From positions 1,674,001 through 1,738,000 of the forward strand of contig NZ_JAOCQD020000001.1 of NCBI RefSeq assembly GCF_025290835.2: DNA of 64,000 bases, in the 5' to 3' direction. The position numbers and the translations under genes were made by a program. A model generated the notes under the pieces. The model was not told the DNA's origin. It searched no databases and worked only from the letters and a program-made list of their open reading frames with translations. The first letter of the stretch is position 1. The number at the start of each line of letters is the position of its first letter. Positions 1 through 8,534 of this stretch are shown here, one piece after another. The stretch is from Aquabacterium sp. OR-4. GTDB taxonomy: Bacteria > Pseudomonadota > Gammaproteobacteria > Burkholderiales > Burkholderiaceae_C.

Positions 1-547
1 CCCACTGCTTGATGAACGACGATCCGCCGACGGCACAGTTGCGCCACTGTAGTGACCAGCCGCGGTTGCGCAGCCGGGCGTGTAGGTGCGGGATCACACT
101 GCCCAGGGCGCTGACGGACGGGGCAATAGGGTCCGCGAGGCCAAGCCCGTCGAAGGTCACGTCGGTGGCCACGCTGCCGGGGCCGGCCCAGTTGCGGGCG
201 CCGCTGCGCTCATTGCTCTGCCCGACCTGGGCCACGCCGCGCTTGCCGGCGCCCCCCGCAATCCCATGTGCTGACACCAGGGAGTCGAAAGCACGCTTCT
301 CCGTCGAGTTGAGCGGATAGGTCGCGTTGTTCAGGCTGTAGTCGGTGCGGCCGCTCACGTTCTGCACCAGCAGCACAGCCGACACGCCGTAGGGCCCGAA
401 GTCCTGGCTGTTGCTGGTCAGGGTGGTGGTGGTGGCCGGCGCGCCGCTCAGGCCCTGCACCGTGCATTGCCCGGTGGTGCTGATGCGGATGGTGTCGCCG
501 GCCGCGAGTGCGATCTTTGCGCGTTCGGTACTGTCGAGGGTTGCCAT
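1..547 (-). CDS. Phage tail-type protein with SGNH-hydrolase-like block (partial)
   Basis: The gene starts at an ATG at 547 with a GGAG ribosome site 8 nt upstream and runs off the left edge, giving 182 residues. The first 85 residues look like a small beta-rich domain (Thr-, Ser- and Val-rich). From about residue 85 a second domain begins, with GQSN at residues 109-112. That motif resembles block I of SGNH/SASA carbohydrate esterases, in which the Ser is the nucleophile. The later Gly and catalytic Asp-His blocks would lie outside the window. Position after the head genes fits a tail or receptor-binding protein that trims surface polysaccharide, but this role is inferred. Confidence 0.55.
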   Translation of the reverse strand, partial: MATLDSTERAKIALAAGDTIRISTTGQCTVQGLSGAPATTTTLTSNSQDFGPYGVSAVLLVQNVSGRTDYSLNNATYPLNSTEKRAFDSLVSAHGIAGGAGKRGVAQVGQSNERSGARNWAGPGSVATDVTFDGLGLADPIAPSVSALGSVIPHLHARLRNRGWSLQWRNCAVGGSSFIKQW

Positions 548-608
548 GTGCGGCGCTCCATTGATGGGCTACAGCACATGCTAGGAAGCGGGCCACGCCC
601 GCCCCGCG

Positions 609-974
609 TCAGACCACCATAAGCAGCGTGCCGGCGGCCGGATCAGGCCCGATCAGGGCGGTCGTGATGCCGGCGGTGTCTTGGGCCGCCAGGCTGCGGC
701 GCAGTGCGCTGAGCGCCTTGTCGCTGTGCTTGAAGCTGCGCGAGGCGCCGCTGGGCGCGCCCTGCGACTGCAGGCGCTTCGGGTCGCCGGCGGCGGCGAG
801 GATGGCCACGGCCATCGACTGCACAAGCGTGCAGCGCGTCGCGCTGTAGCCGGCGGCGACCATGGCCACCTCGAGCGGCGCCACCTCTTCGACGGCGGCC
901 TGCACGATGAAGCTGGGCAGCGTGACGCCGAGCGAGGCGTCGAGGTATTCGGCGGCCTGCTCGGCAGTGATCAC
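609..974 (-). CDS. Phage head completion / connector candidate
   Basis: This encodes 121 residues from a GTG at 974 that overlaps the upstream stop (GTGA), so it is translationally coupled to the preceding gene. The protein is helical, with a conserved-looking N-terminal block (AEQAAEYLDASLGVTLPSF) and a hydrophobic middle. A longer frame to 1418 exists but is shadow sequence of the upstream gene. Position between the major capsid protein and tail genes is where head-completion or head-tail adaptor proteins sit in this kind of phage. No specific family was recognised, so the role rests on gene order. Confidence 0.5.
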   Translation of the reverse strand: MITAEQAAEYLDASLGVTLPSFIVQAAVEEVAPLEVAMVAAGYSATRCTLVQSMAVAILAAAGDPKRLQSQGAPSGASRSFKHSDKALSALRRSLAAQDTAGITTALIGPDPAAGTLLMVV

Positions 975-1453
975 GCTGCGGCCTTCTTGGTGGCCTTGGC
1001 CGGGGCGGCCTTGGGCTCTTCGACCGGCAGCAAGGCCTCGCCGGTGCCGTCGCCGGTGATCGTGCCCACGGGGACGCTGCGCAGGGCCTGCAGCTCGGCC
1101 TGGGCCGCATCGCGCTCGGCCACCAGGCTGGCGATCTCGGCGAGCGCCGTGCCCAGGGCCTGCTCGGCGTCGAGCAGCTGCTGGCCCAGCTCGGCGACGC
1201 GAACCGCCTGCTCTGCCAGCTGATCGGCCGCCGCCGCGGGGTTGACCACGAACGCGCGCGCCTGGGGATCGCTGCTGTCGATCTGCGGCGGCTCCCAGGT
1301 GGCCACGGGCTCGCGCTCGTCGTCGGCCGGCAGCAGCACGCACTTGCCGGCAGCCCAGGCCGGCAGGCTGGCCACGGCCAGCGCCACGACAGCGCCCACC
1401 GTGACGCCCGCCGGCCACGGGGCCTTGAGGTGGAGAACTTCGACGCGGATCAT
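971..1453 (-). CDS. Small phage structural protein with coiled coil
   Basis: This 160-residue protein lies four bases downstream of the capsid gene and overlaps the next start. Residues 15-35 are hydrophobic. Residues 75-125 are rich in Ala, Leu, Glu and Gln with heptad-like spacing, suggesting a coiled coil, and the tail is Ala/Lys/Pro-rich (ends KATKKAAA). The position directly after the capsid gene suggests a virion accessory or head-fibre role, but no family was recognised. An alternative is a low-complexity spacer protein without a structural role. Confidence 0.6.
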   Translation of the reverse strand: MIRVEVLHLKAPWPAGVTVGAVVALAVASLPAWAAGKCVLLPADDEREPVATWEPPQIDSSDPQARAFVVNPAAAADQLAEQAVRVAELGQQLLDAEQALGTALAEIASLVAERDAAQAELQALRSVPVGTITGDGTGEALLPVEEPKAAPAKATKKAAA

Positions 1454-1456
1454 GGA

Positions 1457-2464
1457 TCAGCTCGCGGTCAGGTGAGCGATGGGCGAGCGGCCGTCGAAGT
1501 CGCTGCGCAGCTGCGGCGCGGCCATGGCCATCACCTGGAACACGTAGTCGTCCTGCGCGTTCTGCCGCACCTTCGGCACGGTGGCCATCGGCATCGCCGA
1601 CAGGATCGAGCCCCAGTCGCCGGTCTCAATGCCGGCGATGCCCAGCACGTTGTCAGCGGGCACGCGCGAGGCCGGCACGATGTCGGCGATCTGCTCGATC
1701 TCGCGCAGGCGCTGCAGGATCGTCTTCGGGTAACCGGCGGTGAACTCGTTGATGCTCGCGTACACCCAGTCGGCGTAGTTCAGGAACACAGTCACCTTGC
1801 CGAAGGCGTTGTCGCCCACCAGCGCATTGATCAGCGCCTGGAACGTGGCCAGCCAGTTGGCGCCGGTGGTGGCGCTGAGGTCGAAGCCGTGCGTGCCGGT
1901 GTTGCGCTGCGGGTGGGTGCGCAGGCCGTAGATGGTCGAGCCGCCGACGACGATGCTGGTGTCACCGTTCAGCACCAGGTCTTCCAGCTTCTCGGTCACG
2001 CGGCGCTGATGGTTCGCCACCGTGTCGGTGTCGATCATGCCGCCACCCTTCTGGATCACGGCCATCTGGCGCCAGCCGAAGCGGGCCTCGGAGGTGATCG
2101 CGGGCACCGGCGTGCCGACGTACTTCACGGTCGCCTGATCGGCGGCACCGGTGTGGCGGCCATCCATCGACACCGACACCTGGCCGCTGTCGCTGACCTG
2201 GGCGAAGTAGCTGACCAGATCGGCCACCGACAGCGGCGTGGTGTTCGCCGCAGCCAGGCGGCTGAACACGTTCAGCACATCGCGCTGGATCTGCGCAGCG
2301 CGGCCGTCCAGGCGGCGCCACGCATCGATCGGCACCGGCGAGGCGTTGCCAACCAGGGCCAGCTCGCCCGTGGGCAGCGTGGCAGCGAGGGCGGCGGCGG
2401 TGAGGTTGAAGTGATGGCGGGCGGTGTTGACCGCCAGCTCCTGCTGGGGAGTGAAGCGCAGCAT
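1457..2464 (-). CDS. Major capsid protein
   Basis: The 335-residue protein fits HK97-fold major capsid proteins in size and position, following the protease/scaffold and decoration-like genes. It opens with MLRFTPQQELAVN, a start seen in Burkholderiales prophage capsids of the DUF6260/encapsulin-like group. The C-terminal half has alternating hydrophobic strands and a GDWGSIL loop typical of an A-domain. No N-terminal delta domain is obvious, consistent with a separate scaffold in the 2967-4316 product. The family name is from memory and was not confirmed by a search. Confidence 0.8.
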   Translation of the reverse strand: MLRFTPQQELAVNTARHHFNLTAAALAATLPTGELALVGNASPVPIDAWRRLDGRAAQIQRDVLNVFSRLAAANTTPLSVADLVSYFAQVSDSGQVSVSMDGRHTGAADQATVKYVGTPVPAITSEARFGWRQMAVIQKGGGMIDTDTVANHQRRVTEKLEDLVLNGDTSIVVGGSTIYGLRTHPQRNTGTHGFDLSATTGANWLATFQALINALVGDNAFGKVTVFLNYADWVYASINEFTAGYPKTILQRLREIEQIADIVPASRVPADNVLGIAGIETGDWGSILSAMPMATVPKVRQNAQDDYVFQVMAMAAPQLRSDFDGRSPIAHLTAS

Positions 2465-2492
2465 GTGCGTGTCCTTTCGTGTGCCTGCCGGG

Positions 2493-2942
2493 TTACGGCT
2501 TGGCGTAGCAGTTGGCGATCTCGACCTCGATCAGGTCGCCCGCGGCCTTGACGCCGGCTTCGCGGCTGAAGGCCACCACCTGGTTTCCGGTGGCGGCAGC
2601 GGCGGCACGGCCGGCGGCGGCGACAGTCAGCTCCTGGCCGAACGTGTAGGTCGCAGCAGCCACGGCCACGAGGTAGCGCTGGCCCGGCTCCAGGATGTAG
2701 GCGATGCCGGTGTCACCGCTGGCGTAGGCGGTCTTCAGCGGGTCGGTGGCGTCGAGTGCGCCGGTGCTGTAGAAGTCGCGGTTGCTCAGCAGGCGCAGCT
2801 GGCCGGCCGGCGCGGTCGCCTGGGTCAGCGTGCTGGCACCCTCGGTCACGAACGTGCACGGCAGGTAGGCGCCGGCAACGGTCTTGGCCTCGGCGGTGTG
2901 CGGCTGGCGATCAGCCGGGCCGCGGAAAACGGTATTGGGCAT
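2493..2942 (-). CDS. Head decoration-like protein
   Basis: This 149-residue, beta-rich, Ala/Gly/Thr-rich protein lies between the protease/scaffold and the major capsid gene. That is the usual place of head-decoration proteins (DUF2190- or lambda gpD-like). Features include a central ILEPGQRYLVAVAAATY strand block and a C-terminal strand ending NCYAKP. No transmembrane or catalytic motifs are seen. The call rests mainly on gene order and size. Confidence 0.6.
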   Translation of the reverse strand: MPNTVFRGPADRQPHTAEAKTVAGAYLPCTFVTEGASTLTQATAPAGQLRLLSNRDFYSTGALDATDPLKTAYASGDTGIAYILEPGQRYLVAVAAATYTFGQELTVAAAGRAAAAATGNQVVAFSREAGVKAAGDLIEVEIANCYAKP

Positions 2943-2966
2943 GGTGGCTCCTTGCGGCGGCGCGGG

Positions 2967-4316
2967 TTAGGCGGCCTTCTTGTCGTCGAGGTGGGCGTTC
3001 AGCGAGTACGTCGCCAGCTCGTTGGTGGCGCCCTCGCCCGAACCGCCCGGCGTGACCGGGGCCGCCGTGCCGGTGGTGCCCGTGGCATTGGCCGCCAGCT
3101 CGCGGCAGCGCTTCAGGCCCATGGCCTTGAAGTCGTCGGCGGTCAGGCCGGCCTTGCTGTTGGTGGCCAGCTTGCCGGCCAGCGTGTCGAGCTCGGCCTT
3201 TTCGGCGGCCTGGGCGTTGGCCTCCAGCTCGGCGAGCTTGCTGTTCGCCGCGGTGAGCTTGGTCTCGGCCGGCTGCGCGGCGAGCTTGTTGTAGGCGGCC
3301 AGGATCGCAGCATCGTCCAGGCCTTCGGTTGAAACACCGGCTGCATTCAGCGCGGCGAGGATGAGCGGTTTCACGGGGTCGTGCTCCTGGCGTTGGTGGT
3401 TGAAAACTTCCTCGTAACTGACCTTTCGGGTCACCTCGACAGCAGTCCCGGCCCATGCTACGGAGCCGTCCGAACTGACCGTGTAGTCCTGCCGATAGAG
3501 CTTGCCGTCGCGATCCGTCCAGACGGCGTAGCGGTCGAAGACCTCGCGCAGCCATGAGCCATCGGGCAGGCCCTGGTGCAGGGCGCTGCTGATAGCGTCG
3601 AAACTCAGGTCGTCGCCCTTGTTGCCCAGCAGGCGGCGCAGCTGCTGCCGGGCCCAGGCCAGCGCGCCGTCGCCGCGGCGGTCTTCGGGGTCGGTGTTGA
3701 CCGTCACGGCCTCGATCTCGGCCTCGGTGCCGTCCGAATTCACGAACATGCCCACGCCATCGGCCGGCGTGCCGGCGCCGGACTCGTGTAGAAGGAATGC
3801 TAGGTGGTCGTACTGCAGGTTCGTCGCGATGCGGCTGTACTTCTTGCCCCGGCTCTCGCCGTTGGCGGCGATGGCCTGCACCAGCACGCCGGTGCTCACG
3901 TGGATCGGGTCGGCGTTGACACCGTTGATCGCCGCATCCAGGCGCTCGATCAGCTTCGCGCCGTCAGGATGCGCCCTGGCCTGGGCCTCGTTGATCACCA
4001 CATCCACCAGCGTGCGCCCGCCCTCATGCCGGGCGTTGGTGCACACCGCGCCGGCATATGCGGTCAGCAGGGCATTGCCGGACAGCGCGCTGATGTAGCG
4101 GCCTTGCCCGTCCTTCGGGTGGCCCGCAGGCGCTGGCCGACCCTCCAGCGACGCGGCGCCGGCGGCCAGCTGGTCGCCCCCGTAAAGCATGCCGTTCATG
4201 ACCAGGTCGTCCACCGCGCCGCACACGTCTCGCACGGTGTAGGTGCTCCCCGCCTTGCTGACGTTGGCGGCGTTGACGACGCTGCGGATGTGGACGCGCT
4301 GGCGCTTGTGTGCCAT
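2967..4316 (-). CDS. DUF2213 prohead protease fused to scaffold region
   Basis: The 449-residue protein begins with an early Tyr-Thr-Val-Arg block and GRPAPAGHPKDGQGRY, typical of the DUF2213 phage family, taken to be prohead maturation proteases. From about residue 330 it becomes Ala/Glu/Lys-rich and strongly helical (repeated KLAELEA-type turns), as expected of a fused scaffolding domain. It then ends in a Gly/Thr-rich linker. The order portal, minor head, protease-scaffold, decoration, capsid is classical. A CATGCTAG motif lies at 4349-4356 just upstream. Confidence 0.8.
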   Translation of the reverse strand: MAHKRQRVHIRSVVNAANVSKAGSTYTVRDVCGAVDDLVMNGMLYGGDQLAAGAASLEGRPAPAGHPKDGQGRYISALSGNALLTAYAGAVCTNARHEGGRTLVDVVINEAQARAHPDGAKLIERLDAAINGVNADPIHVSTGVLVQAIAANGESRGKKYSRIATNLQYDHLAFLLHESGAGTPADGVGMFVNSDGTEAEIEAVTVNTDPEDRRGDGALAWARQQLRRLLGNKGDDLSFDAISSALHQGLPDGSWLREVFDRYAVWTDRDGKLYRQDYTVSSDGSVAWAGTAVEVTRKVSYEEVFNHQRQEHDPVKPLILAALNAAGVSTEGLDDAAILAAYNKLAAQPAETKLTAANSKLAELEANAQAAEKAELDTLAGKLATNSKAGLTADDFKAMGLKRCRELAANATGTTGTAAPVTPGGSGEGATNELATYSLNAHLDDKKAA

Positions 4317-4376
4317 CGGCTGGCCCTCGGTGATGTGGACGATGCGGCCATGCTAGGTAGCAGGCCCCGCGCCAGA

Positions 4377-5315
4377 TCACTTCGGCCCGTGCTCGAGCAC
4401 CCACCGCTGCCGGCTCTTGGCCAGCGTCGACTTGAGCGCATCCGACAGCATGGGTTTACCGTCCTCGCCGATCAGGCACTCGGTCTGGCCGCAGAAGCAG
4501 CCGTAGCGATTGCCCCGCTCGCCGTAGAACTTGCGTACCTCGGTCGTGGTGTAGACCTTGCCCGCTCGGCTGGCGTGCCATGGCCTGGTGGTGGCGATCA
4601 GCGCCGACGTCCACAGCAGCCCCATGCGCAGGCCCATCGCTTCCTCGGCGTGGTCGGCCTCGGCCCACTTCGCCTCGCGCAGCGTGCCCGGAATGTCGGT
4701 CTGCGCGTAGCGGAATGCGTCGCTGCGCCTCACGCCCAGGCGCTCGACCAGCTCTTTCTCGACGGCTCGCGGGTTCTTCCCATCGACCACGGCGCGGCCG
4801 ATGATCTGCGACAGCTCCGACTTGGCGCCGGCGGCCAGGCCCGTCCAGTGATCCAGGCTGCGAACCTGGGCCACCGCGACGCGCGTGCGGTAGGGCTGCG
4901 AGAACACAACCTCCTCCAGTCGCCGTGCAGCCGCGTAGCTGGATGACAGCTTGCTCAGGTTGGCCACGGTCTGCGCAGTGCCCAGGCGCGCCGCGTCATC
5001 CTCGTAGGCCGACCACCAGAAGACATCGGCCGCGGCGCGGCCGTCCAACAGCCACCGGTCGAGCGCCTGCTGCAGCGCCAGCGACACCGCGGCAGCCTCC
5101 TGTGGGCCCAGGGCGTAGACCGTGCGCGCCGCGTCGAGCGCATCATTCGCGCCCAGCACGCGGATGCCGCGGAAGACGGCCAGCACCTCGGCCTGCAGCC
5201 CCGCGAAGCGCTTGCGGATCTCGGCCACGGCGCGCCGGATGATCGGGCTACTGGCCGTGCGGTCTTGGTCGCTGCCGAAGATCGTGGGGTTCGGCGCCCG
5301 CGGCGCGCGGGTCAC
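4377..5315 (-). CDS. Phage minor head protein, SPP1 gp7 / Mu F type
   Basis: This 312-residue protein starts within the end of the portal frame (4-nt overlap), so it is translationally coupled. It follows the portal as in SPP1 and Mu. The C-terminal half carries the family's Cys/His-poor fold with a TDIPGTLREAKWAEAD helix followed by a RPWHASRAGKVYTT segment and a terminal CFCGQTECL block. Family members sit inside the head near the portal and aid DNA packaging or ejection. Confidence 0.8.
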   Translation of the reverse strand: MTRAPRAPNPTIFGSDQDRTASSPIIRRAVAEIRKRFAGLQAEVLAVFRGIRVLGANDALDAARTVYALGPQEAAAVSLALQQALDRWLLDGRAAADVFWWSAYEDDAARLGTAQTVANLSKLSSSYAAARRLEEVVFSQPYRTRVAVAQVRSLDHWTGLAAGAKSELSQIIGRAVVDGKNPRAVEKELVERLGVRRSDAFRYAQTDIPGTLREAKWAEADHAEEAMGLRMGLLWTSALIATTRPWHASRAGKVYTTTEVRKFYGERGNRYGCFCGQTECLIGEDGKPMLSDALKSTLAKSRQRWVLEHGPK

Positions 5316-6715
5316 GCTTGAGTGCCTGGCGGCGGCGGTTCGTCGTCCTCGACGCCCGGATCATCATCGGCACCACCCTCCGGCGGGATCGGCAGATCAT
5401 CCTCGGCGATGGGTTCGTGATACCCACCCACGCGCCGCACCTCCTCGTCGGTGTAGATCGGCCGGCTGCCGTAGGCCATGGCGGTCTTGTTCGTGTTGGC
5501 CATCTTGTCGGCCAAATCGACCTTGTCCTTGTCGCTCGGCGCGCCCAGGTCAGACCACTCGATCTCGAAGTCTCCGGCCTCGATCCACCCGGCGGCCTGG
5601 CCGCGGCGGATGAACTCTTCGAGCATCGGCGTCAGCTCGTTGACCTGCCGGCTTGAGCACCTGGCCAGCCAGTCCTGTTGATCCTGGTCGCTGGCCAGGC
5701 GGCCGGTCTGCTGCCCGAACAGGATGGTGGCCGGGATCTGCACGCTGGCAGCGAAGTCGTTGGCGGCCACGCGCCACGCTGGCTCGGGGTCGGCCTGGGT
5801 GGTCTGCAGTGCCTTGGCGTCGGCGCCCTGCGTCACCAGCACGCTGTCGATACTGCGGTTGAGGTTGTCGACCTGCTCGCCCAGCACCTGCCGGACTGTC
5901 TTGCCGCTCGGCGTGCCGTCAGGGTTGCTGGTGACGACGTGCGGGCTGACGTCAGGCGAGAAGTTGATGTTGAGGTTGCGGCTGGCGTTCTTCAAAAAGC
6001 TCTCGCCGCTGCCGCCGCGCACTTTCTCCAGATCCACCAGCGCATTGAAGCCCGCGCGCAGCAGCGGCACGCCGTCGAGGAAGTCACCGCCGGCCGCGCC
6101 CTCGGCCAGGATCTGCACGCGACTGGGGTGCACGTCGGCCCACTCGTCGGGCTTGCCCTGCTGGTCGCCCTGGCTGCTCAGTGCGCGGCGCCGGTATTGC
6201 CACATGGCAGGCTTGCCGAAGGTCTCGGCGTTGGTCTCGTCGGCGTGCCACTTCGTGACCTTCAGCTGATCCTCGAACAGCGGCACGATGTCGACCAGCT
6301 TGGCCGCGCGCTCCATGGGCTCGCTCAGGCGCTTACCGTCGGCCACCCGGTAGATGAGGCCCGCATACCTGCCGACCATGTTGCGGCGGTCGAGGTCGCG
6401 CAGCTTCTGCCAGGCCTTCAGGCTCTTGAGCAGGTCGCCGAGTTTCTTCTCCCACGGCGTCTCGTCGTCGGTGTCGGGCCGCTTGATGCGCGGCACTTCC
6501 TCCCAGCACTTATCGAGCAGCCGGTGCACGGCTCCGAAGGCCGCGCCGCCACGGGAATAGGCCCGATAGAAGTGATCGAAGCCCAGCGTGTCGCTGTAGC
6601 CGTACTGGGCCCATGCGGTGGGCCGCTTCGCGTCCAGGCCCATGCCGGCCAGCAGGCCCATGCGCGCGGCCACGATGGCGGTCAGGTCGTCGGCGTTCAG
6701 GGTCAGCTGGTGCAT
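5312..6715 (-). CDS. Phage portal protein, DUF1073 type
   Basis: At 467 residues it has portal length and lies directly downstream of terminase. Family-like blocks are the N-terminal FDHFYRAYSRGGAAF, the middle SPDVSPHVVTS region, and the SIDSVLVTQGADAK and IPATILFGQQTGRLASDQDQ helices that line portal channels. The C-terminus is acidic and Pro-rich. Database entries for this group sometimes carry an 'anti-CBASS Acb1' name. Here gene order makes portal the better reading. CATGCTAG lies 5 nt upstream of the start, at 6721-6728. Confidence 0.85.
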   Translation of the reverse strand: MHQLTLNADDLTAIVAARMGLLAGMGLDAKRPTAWAQYGYSDTLGFDHFYRAYSRGGAAFGAVHRLLDKCWEEVPRIKRPDTDDETPWEKKLGDLLKSLKAWQKLRDLDRRNMVGRYAGLIYRVADGKRLSEPMERAAKLVDIVPLFEDQLKVTKWHADETNAETFGKPAMWQYRRRALSSQGDQQGKPDEWADVHPSRVQILAEGAAGGDFLDGVPLLRAGFNALVDLEKVRGGSGESFLKNASRNLNINFSPDVSPHVVTSNPDGTPSGKTVRQVLGEQVDNLNRSIDSVLVTQGADAKALQTTQADPEPAWRVAANDFAASVQIPATILFGQQTGRLASDQDQQDWLARCSSRQVNELTPMLEEFIRRGQAAGWIEAGDFEIEWSDLGAPSDKDKVDLADKMANTNKTAMAYGSRPIYTDEEVRRVGGYHEPIAEDDLPIPPEGGADDDPGVEDDEPPPPGTQA

Positions 6716-6738
6716 GCCGCCATGCTAGGGATCGGGCG

Positions 6739-8163
6739 TCAGGTGAACACGCCGCCTCGCTTGCCCAGCAGTGCATCGAACGCGCGCGACGCGCCGTCGA
6801 CCTGGTCGTCGTTCGCGCCGTTTGGGAAGGTCTGCAGCTCGTCAGTGAATGCCGTGTTCCAAGGCCCGCGCAGCATCAGCACGTTGCCGGCGTTGACCTG
6901 CGAGGCGAAGCCGCGGGCGCGAACCACTTTGTCGCCGGTCTCTGTGCTGTGCACGACGTGGTGGCCGGCCAGCATGGCGACCAGCGCCTTGATCTGGCTC
7001 TTGCCGGCCTGGCCGGGGTCTTGTGGCAATGACTGCTTGCAACGTCCCATGCCATCGGCCGCCGCGGTGTTCTTGATCAGGGCGTCGCGCTTGGTGGTGC
7101 CGTACTGCTCCCGCACCACGTGGGCCACGATGTAGCGCCCGTCAGGCAGCGCGCCCAGCTTGGGGCCGGCGGTGTAGTCCCCTGCCCCCTCGGTGGCCGC
7201 CAGATCCCACCCACGCGCCCAGCGGATCGCGCCTGCCGGGATGGCGTCGACGATCTCAATCTTGTCGGCCTCGAACTCGCCGCCCTTCTTCGGGCTGGGC
7301 CGTTGCTGGTACTGGCCGGCCGTGGCATACGCCCCCATCGTGCGCTTGTCACGCTCGACCACAGCGCGCGGGAAGCGGGCCGGGAACAACAGCTCGCCAT
7401 CCTCGCGCCGCGGGTCGACGAAGCCGATGCTGGTGGGCTTGCGCGCCCCCTCGTACTCCATCGGCAGGCACAGGTGGTCATAGCCCAGCTGCTCGGCCAG
7501 GATCAGCCCGCTCACGTCCTTCTCGTGCAGCCGCTGCATCACGATGATGATGGCGCTTCGCTCGGGCTCGTTCAGGCGCGTTGGCAGGGTCTCGCGGAAC
7601 ACCCGGTTCGCCTCGGCCAGCTCAGCCTCGCTGTGTGCCCCCTCGACGCTGTGCGGGTCGTCCCACAGCACCCGATCACCGCGCCGGCCGGTCATTGACC
7701 CGACTGGGCAGGCCTGGCGCCAGCCAGTGCTCGCGTTCTCGAAGTACTTCTTCGCGTTCTGGTCGCCCGCCATCTTGGTGGGCCACAGGCGCTGATACCA
7801 GTCGCTCTGCACCAGGCGGCGCATCTTCACGCTGTCGCGGATGGCCAGCCCTTCCTCGTGACTGGCGCCAATGAAGCGCATCGACGGCATGCCCTTCGGC
7901 CCCCACTCCCAGGCCGGCCAGAACACGGCGCAGCTCATCGACTTCATGGTGCCGGGCGGGATGTTGATCAGCAGCCGCGTGATCTGGCCCGCCGTGATCG
8001 CCTCCAGGTGCTCGGCGATGGCGTCCATGTGCCAGCCGTGGATGTACTTGTGCGCAGGCTCCAGCACCGCCCACGCACGTTGAGCAAAATGCACCAAGCT
8101 ACGAGCGCAATACTCCCGCTCGATGCCGAGCCAGTCAGCGTCCGTCAGCTGCAATGCGTGCAT
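6739..8163 (-). CDS. Terminase large subunit
   Basis: The ATPase-nuclease motor that packages phage DNA. I place the start at ATG 8163, 474 residues (MHALQLTDADW). An upstream in-frame extension to 8307 is shadow sequence of the small-subunit gene. The ATPase shows a Walker A-like NIPPGTMKS near residues 67-75 and Walker B RVLWDDP near 164-170. The nuclease domain has GWDLAATEG with the first acidic residue and ends with NDDQVDGASRAFDAL. The start overlaps the small-subunit stop by 29 nt, which supports coupled expression. Confidence 0.93.
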   Translation of the reverse strand: MHALQLTDADWLGIEREYCARSLVHFAQRAWAVLEPAHKYIHGWHMDAIAEHLEAITAGQITRLLINIPPGTMKSMSCAVFWPAWEWGPKGMPSMRFIGASHEEGLAIRDSVKMRRLVQSDWYQRLWPTKMAGDQNAKKYFENASTGWRQACPVGSMTGRRGDRVLWDDPHSVEGAHSEAELAEANRVFRETLPTRLNEPERSAIIIVMQRLHEKDVSGLILAEQLGYDHLCLPMEYEGARKPTSIGFVDPRREDGELLFPARFPRAVVERDKRTMGAYATAGQYQQRPSPKKGGEFEADKIEIVDAIPAGAIRWARGWDLAATEGAGDYTAGPKLGALPDGRYIVAHVVREQYGTTKRDALIKNTAAADGMGRCKQSLPQDPGQAGKSQIKALVAMLAGHHVVHSTETGDKVVRARGFASQVNAGNVLMLRGPWNTAFTDELQTFPNGANDDQVDGASRAFDALLGKRGGVFT

Positions 8164-8509
8164 CCAGCAGATCCTGCAGGGTCTGGCTCGACAGCTTCGA
8201 CGGATCGATTGATGGCCGCGATTCGTGCTGTATCGGCCCCCCGCCTTGCCCGCTGTGCTCGATCTGCCCAAGCTTCGCATGCATGAATGGCGCGCACGCC
8301 TGGGCAAAAGGGAAGGCCGCGACAGCCCCCTCTTTCATCAGCACATCATCCATCGCGTCAAGCATCACCTGCAGCGGCTCTTTGCCGCCCGACTCACGAC
8401 GCCGCATGACGACGTCCAGGGCGGTCAGCTTCACGACTCGTCGTGTCGGCTTACGACCACTGCCTGGCCGCGCACCGCCCCTGCTTGATTTCTTCGGTTC
8501 GTCGCTCAT
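8135..8509 (-). CDS. Terminase small subunit-like protein
   Basis: The 124-residue protein has a basic N-terminus with GGARPGSGRKP, a signature shared by P27-type small terminases and related phage DNA-binding proteins. Helices follow. It overlaps the large-subunit start and would recognise the packaging site. Lack of an obvious helix-turn-helix leaves some doubt, but gene order strongly supports the call. Confidence 0.8.
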   Translation of the reverse strand: MSDEPKKSSRGGARPGSGRKPTRRVVKLTALDVVMRRRESGGKEPLQVMLDAMDDVLMKEGAVAAFPFAQACAPFMHAKLGQIEHSGQGGGPIQHESRPSIDPSKLSSQTLQDLLDARIAADGR

Positions 8510-8534
8510 AAATCAATCCAATCCAATCCATGGT

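Noticed and set aside
609..1418. Longer frame (269 codons) for the head-completion gene
   Set aside because: The extra N-terminus overlaps the 971-1453 gene and is Arg/Gly-rich. The GTG at 974 with stop-start overlap fits better.
5312..6715. Anti-CBASS Acb1 function for the portal gene
   Set aside because: Portal length, DUF1073-type blocks and location between terminase and minor head gene make the structural role far more likely.
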